Translations under genes and position numbers: made by a program | In this document: in pieces, positions 34,130 through 43,100 of the stretch | How the letters are laid out: each line of letters begins with the position of its first letter | Position numbering within the stretch: the first letter of the stretch is position 1 | Notes under the pieces: model-generated | What the model saw: only the letters and a program-made list of their open reading frames with translations | What the model was told of the DNA's origin: nothing | The model's database searches: none | Source of the DNA: an uncultured Chitinophagaceae bacterium | GTDB taxonomy: Bacteria > Bacteroidota > Bacteroidia > Chitinophagales > Chitinophagaceae | Assembly: GCA_937907395.1 (NCBI GenBank) | Contig: CALCII010000011.1 | Location: 682,001 to 746,000 of the forward strand | Length of the DNA stretch: 64,000 nucleotides | Reading direction: 5' to 3'

Positions 34130-36052
34130 TTATACTTTAATAGTAACGGCAGCGCCTGTCATTTCCCTTACTGTTTTTGCAATACCATTGGCATCAATAC
34201 CAATTTCATCATAAAGTTGTTTAGGTGTTCCATGTTCCACTAAACGATCGGGAATACCCATGATGCGTACATCTGCTTTGTATCCATGTTCGGCCATGAA
34301 TTCCAGAACAGCAGAACCAAAACCACCAACCACAGTGCCATCTTCAACTGTAATTACTTTATCAAACTTGCCAAACACTTCGTGTAACAATGCTTCGTCT
34401 AAGGGTTTTACAAAACGCATATCATAATGCGCCGGATTAATGCCTTCACTCTTCAGTTCACGTATAGCACTGGCGACAAAATTGCCCGGGTGGCCAAGGC
34501 TGAGAATAGCAATTCCTTCACCATCTTTCAATTTCCTGCCGGTACCAATTTTCATTTCTTTCATTTCTGTTCTCCACTCTGGCATCACACCTTCACCTCT
34601 TGGATAACGGATCACAAAAGGTAATTTGTTACTGTCCAGTTGCGATGTATACATCATATCACGCATTTCAGCTTCATTCATTGGCGAAGCAACAATGATA
34701 TTGGGAATACAACGCATATAAGCAATATCATAGCAACCATGATGTGTGGGGCCGTCTTCACCCACCAATCCTGCACGATCCAGGCAGAAGATCACTGGTA
34801 ATTTCTGGATTGCCACATCATGAATCACCATGTCGTAAGCCCGTTGCATGAAGGAAGAATAGATGTTACAAAACACTTTCATTCCCTGTGTAGCCATACC
34901 TGCACTAAGCGTTACTGCATGTTGTTCACAAATGCCCACATCAAATGCACGGTGCGGCATTTTATCCATCATTAATTTAAGGGAAGAGCCACTGGGCATT
35001 GCGGGCGTAACACCTACAATCTTTTCATTTTTTTCTGCCAGTTCTATGATGGTGTGGCCAAATACATCCTGGTATTTGGGAGGTTGGGGCGTATCAAATT
35101 TTTTCTTGTGAATTTCGCCGGTCACTTTATCAAATAAACCAGGCGCATGCCATTTTGTTTGATCCTGTTCGGCAAGGGCATATCCTTTTCCCTTTACTGT
35201 AACAATGTGCAACAATTTGGGGCCGGGAATATTTTTAAGGTCTTTTAAGGTATCAACCAGCTTCGTGATGTTATGTCCATCGATTGGGCCAAAGTAACGC
35301 AGCTTCAACGCTTCAAACAGGTTGCTGCTGTTGTTCACAAAACCTTTGATGCTATGTTCCAGTTTGGAAGCCATTTCACGGGTAAAGGTTTTACCCACGG
35401 GCAATTTGCCTAAAGCATTCCAAACATCATCTTTAATCCTGTTATAAGTAGGGGATGTGGTAATATCGGTGAGGTATTCTCTCAGAGCGCCCACATTGGG
35501 GTCAATGCTCATGCAGTTATCGTTGAGGATGATGAGCACATCACTGTCGGCCACACCTGCATGGTTCATGCCTTCAAAAGCCAGTCCGGCTGTCATGGCT
35601 CCATCGCCAATCACCGCAATCGACTTACGGTTTTCGCCTTTCATCTTTGCTGCCATGGCCATGCCTAATGCTGCAGAAATGGAAGTGGAAGAGTGGCCCA
35701 CACCAAACGTATCATATTCGCTTTCGCTTCTTTTGGGAAATCCGCTCACGCCCTTATATTTCCTGTTGGTATGGAACTGATCCCGGCGGCCGGTAAGGAT
35801 TTTATGTCCGTAAGCCTGGTGCCCCACGTCCCAAACCAGTTGATCATAGGGGGTGTCGTACACATAATGCAGTGCGGCAGTGAGTTCCACCACACCCAGA
35901 CTGGCACCAAAATGCCCACCATGTACGCTCACAATATCAATGATATACTGTCGTAACTCATCGCAGAGTTTGGGCAGTTGGTCCATAGAGAGCTTCTTCA
36001 GATCCTCCGGGGAATTGATGGTGCTCAAGAGTGTACCTGGTTGAATATCCAT
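34130..36052 (-). CDS. dxs: 1-deoxy-D-xylulose-5-phosphate synthase
   Basis: First enzyme of the MEP isoprenoid pathway; condenses pyruvate and glyceraldehyde-3-phosphate with thiamine diphosphate. 640 residues with VWDVGHQAYGHKILTGRRD, the TPP motif GDGAMTAGLAFEGMNHAG ... NDNCMSIDPNVG, DVGICEQHAVTLSAGMA and GLVGEDGPTHHGCYDIAYMR, all intact. ATG start in front of DIQPGTLL. No isoprenoid genes are adjacent on this strand, though a GGGP synthase, which consumes an isoprenoid product, lies about 3 kb away. Confidence 0.96.
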   Translation of the reverse strand: MDIQPGTLLSTINSPEDLKKLSMDQLPKLCDELRQYIIDIVSVHGGHFGASLGVVELTAALHYVYDTPYDQLVWDVGHQAYGHKILTGRRDQFHTNRKYKGVSGFPKRSESEYDTFGVGHSSTSISAALGMAMAAKMKGENRKSIAVIGDGAMTAGLAFEGMNHAGVADSDVLIILNDNCMSIDPNVGALREYLTDITTSPTYNRIKDDVWNALGKLPVGKTFTREMASKLEHSIKGFVNNSSNLFEALKLRYFGPIDGHNITKLVDTLKDLKNIPGPKLLHIVTVKGKGYALAEQDQTKWHAPGLFDKVTGEIHKKKFDTPQPPKYQDVFGHTIIELAEKNEKIVGVTPAMPSGSSLKLMMDKMPHRAFDVGICEQHAVTLSAGMATQGMKVFCNIYSSFMQRAYDMVIHDVAIQKLPVIFCLDRAGLVGEDGPTHHGCYDIAYMRCIPNIIVASPMNEAEMRDMMYTSQLDSNKLPFVIRYPRGEGVMPEWRTEMKEMKIGTGRKLKDGEGIAILSLGHPGNFVASAIRELKSEGINPAHYDMRFVKPLDEALLHEVFGKFDKVITVEDGTVVGGFGSAVLEFMAEHGYKADVRIMGIPDRLVEHGTPKQLYDEIGIDANGIAKTVREMTGAAVTIKV

Positions 36053-36255
36053 AATCGAAAAATATAATGTGTAAAAGTAAACAACTTCTCACGAAAGTCG
36101 GAAACAATGAGGTATATAACCAAGAAGTGGGGATTTGGTTCTGAGATGGTCAAAATAGTCCCGCCTTATCCCTCGAATGTCCCTTTTACAAAAGTAATTG
36201 ACCCTTTGTACATTTACAGGGGCTGAAACGTGAAAGCTCAGCTAGATTTGTTTCT

Positions 36256-37308
36256 ATGCAAAGGCTGAAAAAGATATCGGCGTACTGGTGGTGCCAGATT
36301 ATTGGCTGGGGAGCGAATATGGTGGTGAATTTTTTCTTCGCCTGGACCTTTCGTGGAACAATCACTCCTTTATTTACATGGCGGGTTCTGATACTGGCAG
36401 CCCTGGGTATCCTGTTAACACACCTGATGCGTGAAGTGTTGCTCCGGCTGAATGTGTTGCAAAAAAGTTTTGAAAAACAGGCCGTGTATTTCCTGGCCAT
36501 TACAGTTACCTTCTCATTTCTGTATGCCTTTATTGTTCAGAATATTTATTCCTGGTTTCATTTGTTTGAACCGGGAGAAGTGCGCTTTAGTTTTGCCAAC
36601 CGTTTGATCGGTTCTACTTTTAATTCGTTTGTTACACTGCTGGTGTGGAACCTGATTTATTTCATCTACCATTACATTGAACGTTTCAGGAAACAACAGA
36701 TTGAAGCTTTGCAATCAGAAGCATTGATTCGTGAATTGCAGTTGCAAACCATCAAGTCGCATATCAATCCGCATTTCATATTTAATTCACTAAACAGCAT
36801 CCGTGCATTGGTGGACGAAAATCCGGAACGTGCCCGCAGAGCCATTACAGAGCTGAGTAATATTTTACGCAGCAGTATGCAAACTGAAAAAGCAGAAACG
36901 GTTCCGTTCGAACGGGAGTTGAATATTGTAAAAGATTACCTGGCATTGGAACAAATGCGTTTTGAAGAACGGTTGAAAGTGAAATTTGAAATTGATGAAG
37001 ACACACTGGAACAACCGGTGCCGCCCATGATGTTGCAAACACTGGTGGAAAATGCAATCAAACATGGCATCAGTAAAAATGTTTCAGGTGGAGAAGTGGT
37101 GGTGGTCTCCCGTTTTTCTGAATTCCATCATGAATTAATCATACGCAATACAGGCAAATTAAATGGCACTTACAACCCTGAAGGATTTGGTGTATCAAGT
37201 ACAATGAACCGGTTGCGTTTAATGTTTGGTGAACAGGCTTCCTTCAAACTTCAGAACATTGATGAAAATATGGTGGAGGCAAAAGTGGAAATGCCTGTAA
37301 CTGTATAA
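36256..37308 (+). CDS. LytS-type sensor histidine kinase
   Basis: 350-residue membrane kinase: four helices in the first ~140 residues (WWCQIIGWGANMVVNFFFAW and following), then a His_kinase domain with the phosphoacceptor SHINPHFIFNSLNS (His173) and ATP site MMLQTLVENAIKHGIS. There is no separate extracellular sensor domain, so the membrane part itself probably senses the signal. The stop is 28 bases from the next gene, a LytTR response regulator; the two form a two-component pair. Confidence 0.9.
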   Translation: MQRLKKISAYWWCQIIGWGANMVVNFFFAWTFRGTITPLFTWRVLILAALGILLTHLMREVLLRLNVLQKSFEKQAVYFLAITVTFSFLYAFIVQNIYSWFHLFEPGEVRFSFANRLIGSTFNSFVTLLVWNLIYFIYHYIERFRKQQIEALQSEALIRELQLQTIKSHINPHFIFNSLNSIRALVDENPERARRAITELSNILRSSMQTEKAETVPFERELNIVKDYLALEQMRFEERLKVKFEIDEDTLEQPVPPMMLQTLVENAIKHGISKNVSGGEVVVVSRFSEFHHELIIRNTGKLNGTYNPEGFGVSSTMNRLRLMFGEQASFKLQNIDENMVEAKVEMPVTV

Positions 37309-37336
37309 TCATTTATACACCTTAAAAAGAACGTTT

Positions 37337-38071
37337 ATGCATAAAAGAGCAATTATCATTGATGACGAAAGGCTGGCCAGAAATGAATTAAAAAAATTGC
37401 TTTCTGAGTATCCCGAAATAGAAGTGGTGGATGAAGCGGCTAATGTGGATGAAGGTATTCAGAAAATTGAAGTTCATAATCCCGATCTAATCTTTCTTGA
37501 CATTCAAATGCCCGGCAAGACAGGGTTTGATCTGTTACGTGAATTAAATCATACACCGGAAGTGATTTTTACAACGGCCTATGATGAATATGCGTTACGT
37601 GCATTTGAAGTGAATGCATTGGATTATTTATTAAAACCGATTGAACCCAAACGTTTGGCCGATGCCATTCACAAACTGGAAGAAGAAGAAGAGATCGGTG
37701 AACAGGAAGGTGCTGTATCCACAAACCGCAGTTTGCTGAGTGAAACTGACCAGGTATTTGTAAAAGACGGTGAACGTTGCTGGTTTGTAAAACTCGGCGA
37801 AATCCGGTTGTTTGAAAGTGTGGGCAACTATGCGAAAGTATATTTTGGCCCCAATAAACCATTGATCTTAAAATCGCTCAATGCATTGGAAGAACGATTG
37901 GATGAAAAAGTATTTTTCCGTGCTAATCGTAAACATATCGTCAACCTGCGCATGATTGAAAAAGTAGAACCTTATTTTAACGGCGGTTTATTGCTTGAAA
38001 TTCATGGTGGCGATAAAATTGAAGTGAGTCGCCGGCAGGCAGTGAAGTTTAAGGAAATGATGAGCCTGTAG
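37337..38071 (+). CDS. LytTR-family response regulator
   Basis: 244 residues: receiver domain (about 1-120; Asp55 in LIFLDIQMPGKTGFD, FTTAYDEYALRAF) and a LytTR DNA-binding domain (about 140-244; VFVKDGERCWFVKLGEIRLF, FRANRKHIVNLRMI). Partner of the upstream kinase. The last 25 codons exist in a second, diverged copy (38817-38893) beyond the toxin-antitoxin genes. Confidence 0.93.
   Translation: MHKRAIIIDDERLARNELKKLLSEYPEIEVVDEAANVDEGIQKIEVHNPDLIFLDIQMPGKTGFDLLRELNHTPEVIFTTAYDEYALRAFEVNALDYLLKPIEPKRLADAIHKLEEEEEIGEQEGAVSTNRSLLSETDQVFVKDGERCWFVKLGEIRLFESVGNYAKVYFGPNKPLILKSLNALEERLDEKVFFRANRKHIVNLRMIEKVEPYFNGGLLLEIHGGDKIEVSRRQAVKFKEMMSL
37995..38070 (+). repeat. Direct repeat, copy 1 (3' end of response regulator)
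   Basis: 76 bases coding for the last residues of the response regulator. They match 38817-38892 in the same orientation at 70 of 76 positions without gaps. The two copies bracket the PIN/antitoxin module. Confidence 0.85.
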
Positions 38072-38109
38072 AGATTGAAGAATTTAGAAGTACGATTTTA
38101 GAATGAGTG

Positions 38110-38144
38110 ATCCCGTTTGGCTAATAGCTGAACGGGATTTTTTT
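38110..38144 (+). terminator. Terminator of the two-component operon
   Basis: ATCCCGTT (38110-38117) pairs with AACGGGAT (38131-38138), followed by a T-run. An inner GCTA/TAGC pairing may lengthen the stem. Confidence 0.7.
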
Positions 38145-38150
38145 GCAGGC

Positions 38151-38555
38151 TTATGAAATGCTGTTGACAAATTGCTTTGCTGTTAAAACCGGTAACCGGC
38201 TTTGCTGAAAAGATTTAAAGTCTTTTACATTTCTGGTAATGAAATAATCCATATCATTTTCGAGTGCGCCAAAATAAAGGATAGCATCTTCTCTGTCTTT
38301 TATTTTACCTGTTAAGCCTGTATTGAACGTTGTTTTTTTAAAGCAGCATAACTTCACAATTTTTAACAGGCGGTTTAGTTGTTCTGCCAAACCAGTGATG
38401 TATAAGCTGTTGGTAATAACCGTTTCACTTACATATACCTGTATTTCATCTGCCTCAGCCATATTGAAAATTGCATGAACGGCTTCTCTTTCAAAATCCC
38501 TGTTTTCAATTAAATCAATCACAATATTGGTAGCTGTAAAAACTTTAATGGCCAT
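38151..38555 (-). CDS. PIN-domain toxin (VapC-like)
   Basis: 134-residue protein with PIN-domain character: an early acidic residue (IVIDLIENRDFEREAVHAIF), a central DREDAILYFGALENDMDYFI segment with the expected Asp/Glu, and FITRNVKDF near the end. Such nucleases cleave RNA and are held in check by an antitoxin. The start overlaps the end of the upstream antitoxin gene by 11 bases, the normal arrangement. Catalytic competence cannot be proven by eye. Confidence 0.8.
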   Translation of the reverse strand: MAIKVFTATNIVIDLIENRDFEREAVHAIFNMAEADEIQVYVSETVITNSLYITGLAEQLNRLLKIVKLCCFKKTTFNTGLTGKIKDREDAILYFGALENDMDYFITRNVKDFKSFQQSRLPVLTAKQFVNSIS

Positions 38556-38784
38556 ATTTTTTTGAAAGTTTTTGTTTCAGGATTGTTTTTTCGGTGCCGG
38601 GTTTTGTTTTTTGTTTTGGGGCATGAGCCAGGATTTCCTGTGTAACAGACCCGGATGGTGTATCACTTATTTTGTGCAGGTAGTTTTCCACTAATTTGGA
38701 AACACTTGTTTTACGGCGGCGTGCTGTCAGTTTGGCTTTCGCCACTACTTCGGCAGAAACAGAGAGGGTGAGTTTAACCGTCAT
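38545..38784 (-). CDS. Antitoxin of the PIN module (ribbon-helix-helix-like)
   Basis: 79-residue basic protein beginning with a strand and helix pair (VKLTLSVSAEVVAKAKLTAR) and RRKTSVSKLVENYLHKI, the pattern of RHH/DUF6364-type antitoxins. The C-terminal part (PKQKTKPGTEKTILKQKLSK) should wrap the toxin. It is the first gene of the module. Two ATACGT words (38783 and 38804), the second within the palindrome TACGTA, overlap and precede its start and could be its own operator. Confidence 0.75.
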   Translation of the reverse strand: MTVKLTLSVSAEVVAKAKLTARRRKTSVSKLVENYLHKISDTPSGSVTQEILAHAPKQKTKPGTEKTILKQKLSKKYGH

Positions 38785-38810
38785 ACGTGTAGTTTTGATA
38801 AATATACGTA
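38783..38810. promoter_or_regulatory. Candidate autoregulatory operator of the antitoxin
   Basis: ATACGT occurs at 38783-38788 and 38804-38809, two helical turns apart; the second lies in the palindrome TACGTA. RHH antitoxins often bind such paired sites at their promoter. Inference only. Confidence 0.3.
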
Positions 38811-38816
38811 ATATTA

Positions 38817-38893
38817 TTGAAGTTCACGTTGGCAATAAAATTGAAGTGAGCCGCCGGCAGGCCGTGAAGTTTAAGGAAATGATGAGCCTGTAA
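38817..38893 (+). pseudogene. Relic of the 3' end of a LytTR gene (direct repeat copy 2)
   Basis: The 25 codons before a TAA stop encode EVHVGNKIEVSRRQAVKFKE and MMSL, nearly the same end as the intact response regulator. Of six base differences, four are synonymous (CAT/CAC, AGT/AGC and GCA/GCC among them), as expected for genes that diverged under selection. No upstream coding part remains; the sequence breaks off at about 38815. Confidence 0.75.
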
Positions 38894-38960
38894 GAAAAAT
38901 TTCAGATTGAGGAGCTAAGATTTTAGATTGTACGACGTCTGTGTACGATGATGTACGATT
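38894..38960. repeat. Degenerate intergenic repeats (TTTAGA/TACGA words)
   Basis: AT-rich spacer with repeated words (AGATTGAGGAG, GATTTTAGATTGTACGA, TGTACGATGATGTACGATTG). Similar words follow copy 1 of the LytTR end at 38072-38105, so the duplication may extend weakly past the stop codon. Confidence 0.4.
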
Positions 38961-39005
38961 GATCCTCTGCCGTTACCTCTGCTTCTCCTTTCTCTGCGGC
39001 AAAAA

Positions 39006-39764
39006 TTAAATGGCTTTTGCAGGTACGCTATGGATCGCTGCTGCCATTTCTTTAATGAGTGCGGCGTCTTTTTCAATAGCATTTCCAATCACAATCACAT
39101 CGGCCCCTGCTTTGCAGTTGAGGTAAGCTTTTTCAGGATCGGTAATGCCTCCCCCCACAATTAACGGAATGTCGATCTGTTGTGCAACAGCCTGGATCAT
39201 GGATTCGGTGATGGGCTTTTTGGCACCGCTCCCGGCATCCATATAAATCACTTTCATCCCCAGCATTTCTCCGGCCATGGCTGTGCACATGGCAATATCA
39301 TTTTTATCGGAAGGAAGCGGAGTTGCATTGCTGATATAAGAAACTGTTGTTGGGGCTCCGCCATCCACCACCATATAACCGGTGGATATGATTTCCAGTC
39401 CGCTCTTCTTTACAAACGGTGCCGAAATCACGTGCTGCCCAATCAACAACTCAGGGTTTCTGCCAGATATGAGCGACAGGTACAACAAGGTATCTGCATA
39501 CTTGCTTACCTGTGAAGGGCTGCCCGGGAACAACAAAACGGGGATGTCGCAACTGCTTTTAATCTGTTTCACCACCTCATCCAGGTGACTGGAAATAACG
39601 AGGCTACCGCCCACAAACAGGTAATCCACCCCGGCTTCCACCGAAAGGCTCACCAGTTGTTCCACAGAAGCGGCCGTCACCTTATCCGGATCCACCAGCA
39701 CAGCAAAGGATTTTTGTCCCAGCTGTTTCCGTTTCAGAAGTTCGTTATAGAGGTTGTGATTCAT
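39006..39764 (-). CDS. Geranylgeranylglyceryl phosphate synthase-like protein (group II)
   Basis: 252-residue TIM-barrel enzyme that joins an isoprenyl diphosphate to sn-glycerol-1-phosphate, the first committed step of archaeal-type ether lipids. Motifs: FAVLVDPDKVT, YLFVGGSLVIS, PVLLFPGSPSQVS, ISTGYMVVDGG, YMDAGSGAKKPIT and IPLIVGGGITDPE (phosphate-binding loops). Group II enzymes of this family are known in Bacteroidota. No glycerol-1-phosphate dehydrogenase is nearby. ATG start MNHNLYNELLKRK. Confidence 0.9.
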   Translation of the reverse strand: MNHNLYNELLKRKQLGQKSFAVLVDPDKVTAASVEQLVSLSVEAGVDYLFVGGSLVISSHLDEVVKQIKSSCDIPVLLFPGSPSQVSKYADTLLYLSLISGRNPELLIGQHVISAPFVKKSGLEIISTGYMVVDGGAPTTVSYISNATPLPSDKNDIAMCTAMAGEMLGMKVIYMDAGSGAKKPITESMIQAVAQQIDIPLIVGGGITDPEKAYLNCKAGADVIVIGNAIEKDAALIKEMAAAIHSVPAKAI

Positions 39765-40185
39765 TCGCTTTGCTATCCTGCAAAAATGGATAAAATGTTT
39801 GTCCTTTCCAAGTTTAATCCTGCGGTTGTAAAGACGGCCGGAATGCCTGTTTCGTTGGTTGGTGGTTGTTTCAGGGACTCACAATTTTTGTAGTTCGTTT
39901 ATTCGACAACGTTAGTTAAAATTTCGGCTATGCATCCGCTGAAACCCTTTGCCGGTAAAGGTTTTGCTGCAATTCACCCCTTTGCACAGGTTTTTACCGA
40001 AATTGCCCGGATTTACCAAAAAAAGTTATCAGGAAAATCAGGAATTCAATCCCATGCTGCGTTTCATTGATTTTCCACAGCCTGTTAATATTTATGCCTT
40101 TGTACTTATCGATCTGGAAAATATTTTCGTTGTCCTCGTGAATATTTTTTTACCCGGTACTTACTAACCAAAACGTACAAACCAT
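39765..40185. other. 421-base intergenic region upstream of nrdJ
   Basis: Long leader-like region with no supported gene. It holds two CCCTTTGC direct repeats (39945 and 39978), a TTTTCCACA word (40071-40079) that fits the DnaA-box pattern TTWTNCACA, and an AT-only inverted repeat (AAAATATT 40118-40125, AATATTTT 40141-40148). I looked for a cobalamin riboswitch and saw no B12-box-like sequence. Confidence 0.45.
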
Positions 40186-43100
40186 ATGGCTACGAAGAAG
40201 AAAAATCAGCGGCTGCAGTTTTCCCGTCGCTTTACAAAAGAAGGAGTGTCACCCTTCGACATGTTCGAGTACGACTATCGTACTTCTGTCATCCGGAATC
40301 CATCCGGAGAAGTGGTGTTTGAAATGAATAATGTGGAAGTGCCCCATCAGTGGAGCCAGATTGCTACTGATATCCTGGCACAAAAGTATTTCCGCAAAGC
40401 AGGTGTTCCTCAGCCCGATGGTTCGCTTGGCCGGGAAACTTCATCAAAGCAGGTGGCCCATCGTATGGCACATTGCTGGAGAGTATGGGGTGAACGTTAT
40501 GGTTATTTTGAAACAGAGGCCGACGCACAGGTGTTTTATGATGAGCTGGTGTACAGCATCCTCAATCAAACATGTGTGCCCAATTCGCCTCAGTGGTTTA
40601 ATACTGGTTTGTACGAAAGCTATGGGATCAAAGGAAAACCGCAAGGACACTATTATGTGGATCCTGTAGATGGTGAATTGAAAAAGTCAACTTCTGCCTA
40701 TGAGCGTCCTCAGCCTCATGCCTGCTTCATCCTAAGCGTTAGCGACGACCTGGTGAATGAAGGTGGTATCATGGATCTGTGGGTACGTGAAGCACGTATT
40801 TTCAAGTATGGTTCTGGTGTAGGTACCAACTTCTCACAAATACGTGGCGAAGGTGAAAAACTCAGTGGTGGCGGTTCTTCTTCCGGACTTATGAGTTTTC
40901 TTAAAATTGGTGACCGTGCTGCAGGCGCTATCAAGAGCGGTGGTACCACACGCCGTGCGGCTAAAATGGTTTGCCTGGACCTCGACCATCCTGAAATCAT
41001 GGACTTCATCAACTGGAAGGTGGAAGAAGAAAAGAAAGTGGGCGCATTGATTGCTGCCGGTTATTCTCATGATTACGAAGGCGAAGCTTATCGTACCGTG
41101 AGCGGACAAAACAGCAACAACTCGGTTCGTATTCCCAATGAATTCTTCGAACGCCTGGAAAAAGGTGAGGATTGGGAACTGAAGGCCCGTACAGACGGAC
41201 GTACCATGAAGAAAATTCCTGCACAGGAAGTATGGAACCAGATTTCTTATGCTGCGTGGCGTTGTGCAGATCCCGGTACACAATACGATACTACTATTAA
41301 CGAATGGCATACATCTCCCAAAGGTGGCCGCATCAATGCGTCTAACCCTTGCAGTGAGTATATGTTCCTCGATAATACCGCTTGTAACCTTGCTTCTGTA
41401 AACCTGCGCCGCTTGTTTGACGAAGCAACACAAACTTTCGATACAGAAGGATTTGAATATGTATCACGTCTTTGGACAGTGGTACTTGAAATTTCTGTAC
41501 TGATGGCTCAGTTCCCTTCACAGGAAGTGGCTCAGCTGTCTTACGATTACCGCACTTTAGGTTTGGGATATGCCAACCTTGGTTCAATGCTGATGGTGAT
41601 GGGCATTCCTTACGACAGTGAAGAAGCCCGTGGTATTGCAGGTGCATTAACCGCTATCATGACCGGTGTTGCGTATAAATCTTCTGCAGAAATGGCTCAG
41701 TTCCTGGGAGCATTTCCACGCTATGAAGAAAATGCTGAAGATATGCTGCGTGTCATGCGTAACCACCGTGCAGCTGCTTATGATGCAGAAGATGCATATG
41801 TTGGATTAAGCATCAAACCTCAAGGTATTAAAGCGCAATATTGTCCGGATTACCTGTTGAAGAGTGCCTGCAAAGCATGGGACGATGCAGTGGCACTGGG
41901 TGAAAAATATGGCTACCGCAATGCACAAACAACCGTAATTGCTCCAACCGGAACAATTGGATTGGTAATGGATTGTGATACAACCGGAGTGGAACCCGAT
42001 TTTGCATTGGTGAAATTCAAAAAACTCAGCGGTGGTGGTTATTTCAAAATCATTAACCAATCCGTTCCGGCTGCATTGGAGAAACTGGGTTATAATGAAA
42101 AAGAAAGTGAAGCGATTGTAAAGTATGCAGTAGGTGCAGCTTCGCTGAACGGTGCTCCTCATATCAACCCTCAAACACTGAGTGAAAAAGGATTTATTGC
42201 CGAAGAGATCAAGAAACTAGATGGTGCAATGGCTTCTGCTTTTGAAATTGGTTTTGTATTTAACCGTTTCACATTAGGTGAAGAATGTTTGCAACGTCTT
42301 GGATTTACTCCTGAACAATACAATGATTTTGAATGGAGCCTGCTCGAAGCACTTGGATTTACAGATGAGCAGATCGAAGAAGCCAATGATTATATCTGCG
42401 GTACAATGACGATCGAAGGTGCTCCATTCCTCAAGCAAGAACATTATTCTGTTTTTGATTGTGCCAACAAATGTGGTAAGAAAGGTGAACGTTATATTCA
42501 TCACAGCGGCCACATCCGCATGATGGCAGCGGTTCAACCGTTCATCAGCGGCGCCATTTCAAAAACCATCAACCTGCCAAACGAAGCATCGATAGAAGAA
42601 ATTTCTGATGCGTACCTGCAAAGCTGGAAGCTGGGTTTGAAAGCCTGCGCACTTTACCGTGATGGTTCTAAACTCAGTCAGCCATTGAGCACAAAAGGTG
42701 ATAAAAAGAAAAAATCATCTGATGAAACTGCTGAAGAAGCTGAAGTAGAAGCACTGGCCGAAACACTGATGATTGACCTGGGTAAATTAACAGTGGAAGA
42801 GCTGTTGGATGAGCTGAACAAACGCATGCAGGCATCACCTGATACAAAATTGAAACGTCAGTTGGCCCGCATCGTTGAACGCAGAACCTTACCTGCTAAG
42901 CGCAGAGGCTTTGTGCAAAAAGCAAAAATCAACGGACAAACTATTTTCCTCCGCACCGGTGAATACAATGATGGAACATTAGGTGAAATTTTTGTAGACC
43001 TGGCCAAAGAAGGAAGTACACTGCGCAGTATGATGAACAGTTTTGCAATTGCCATTTCTGTTGGCTTGCAATACGGTGTTCCGTTGGAAGAGTTTGTAGA

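Noticed and set aside
36189..36196. TACTTTTG on the minus strand as a dxs promoter
   Set aside because: It matches TAnnTTTG but would give a leader of about 130 bases with no -33 element, so a chance match is as likely.
38696..38893. 65-codon plus-strand open frame ending in the LytTR-like tail
   Set aside because: The first half is antisense to the antitoxin gene. Only the last 25 codons match the regulator, so it is recorded as a relic, not a gene.
39949..40167. 72-codon open frame upstream of nrdJ
   Set aside because: No family features, no promoter-like element, and its sequence overlaps the AT-rich inverted repeat and DnaA-like word; treated as leader sequence.
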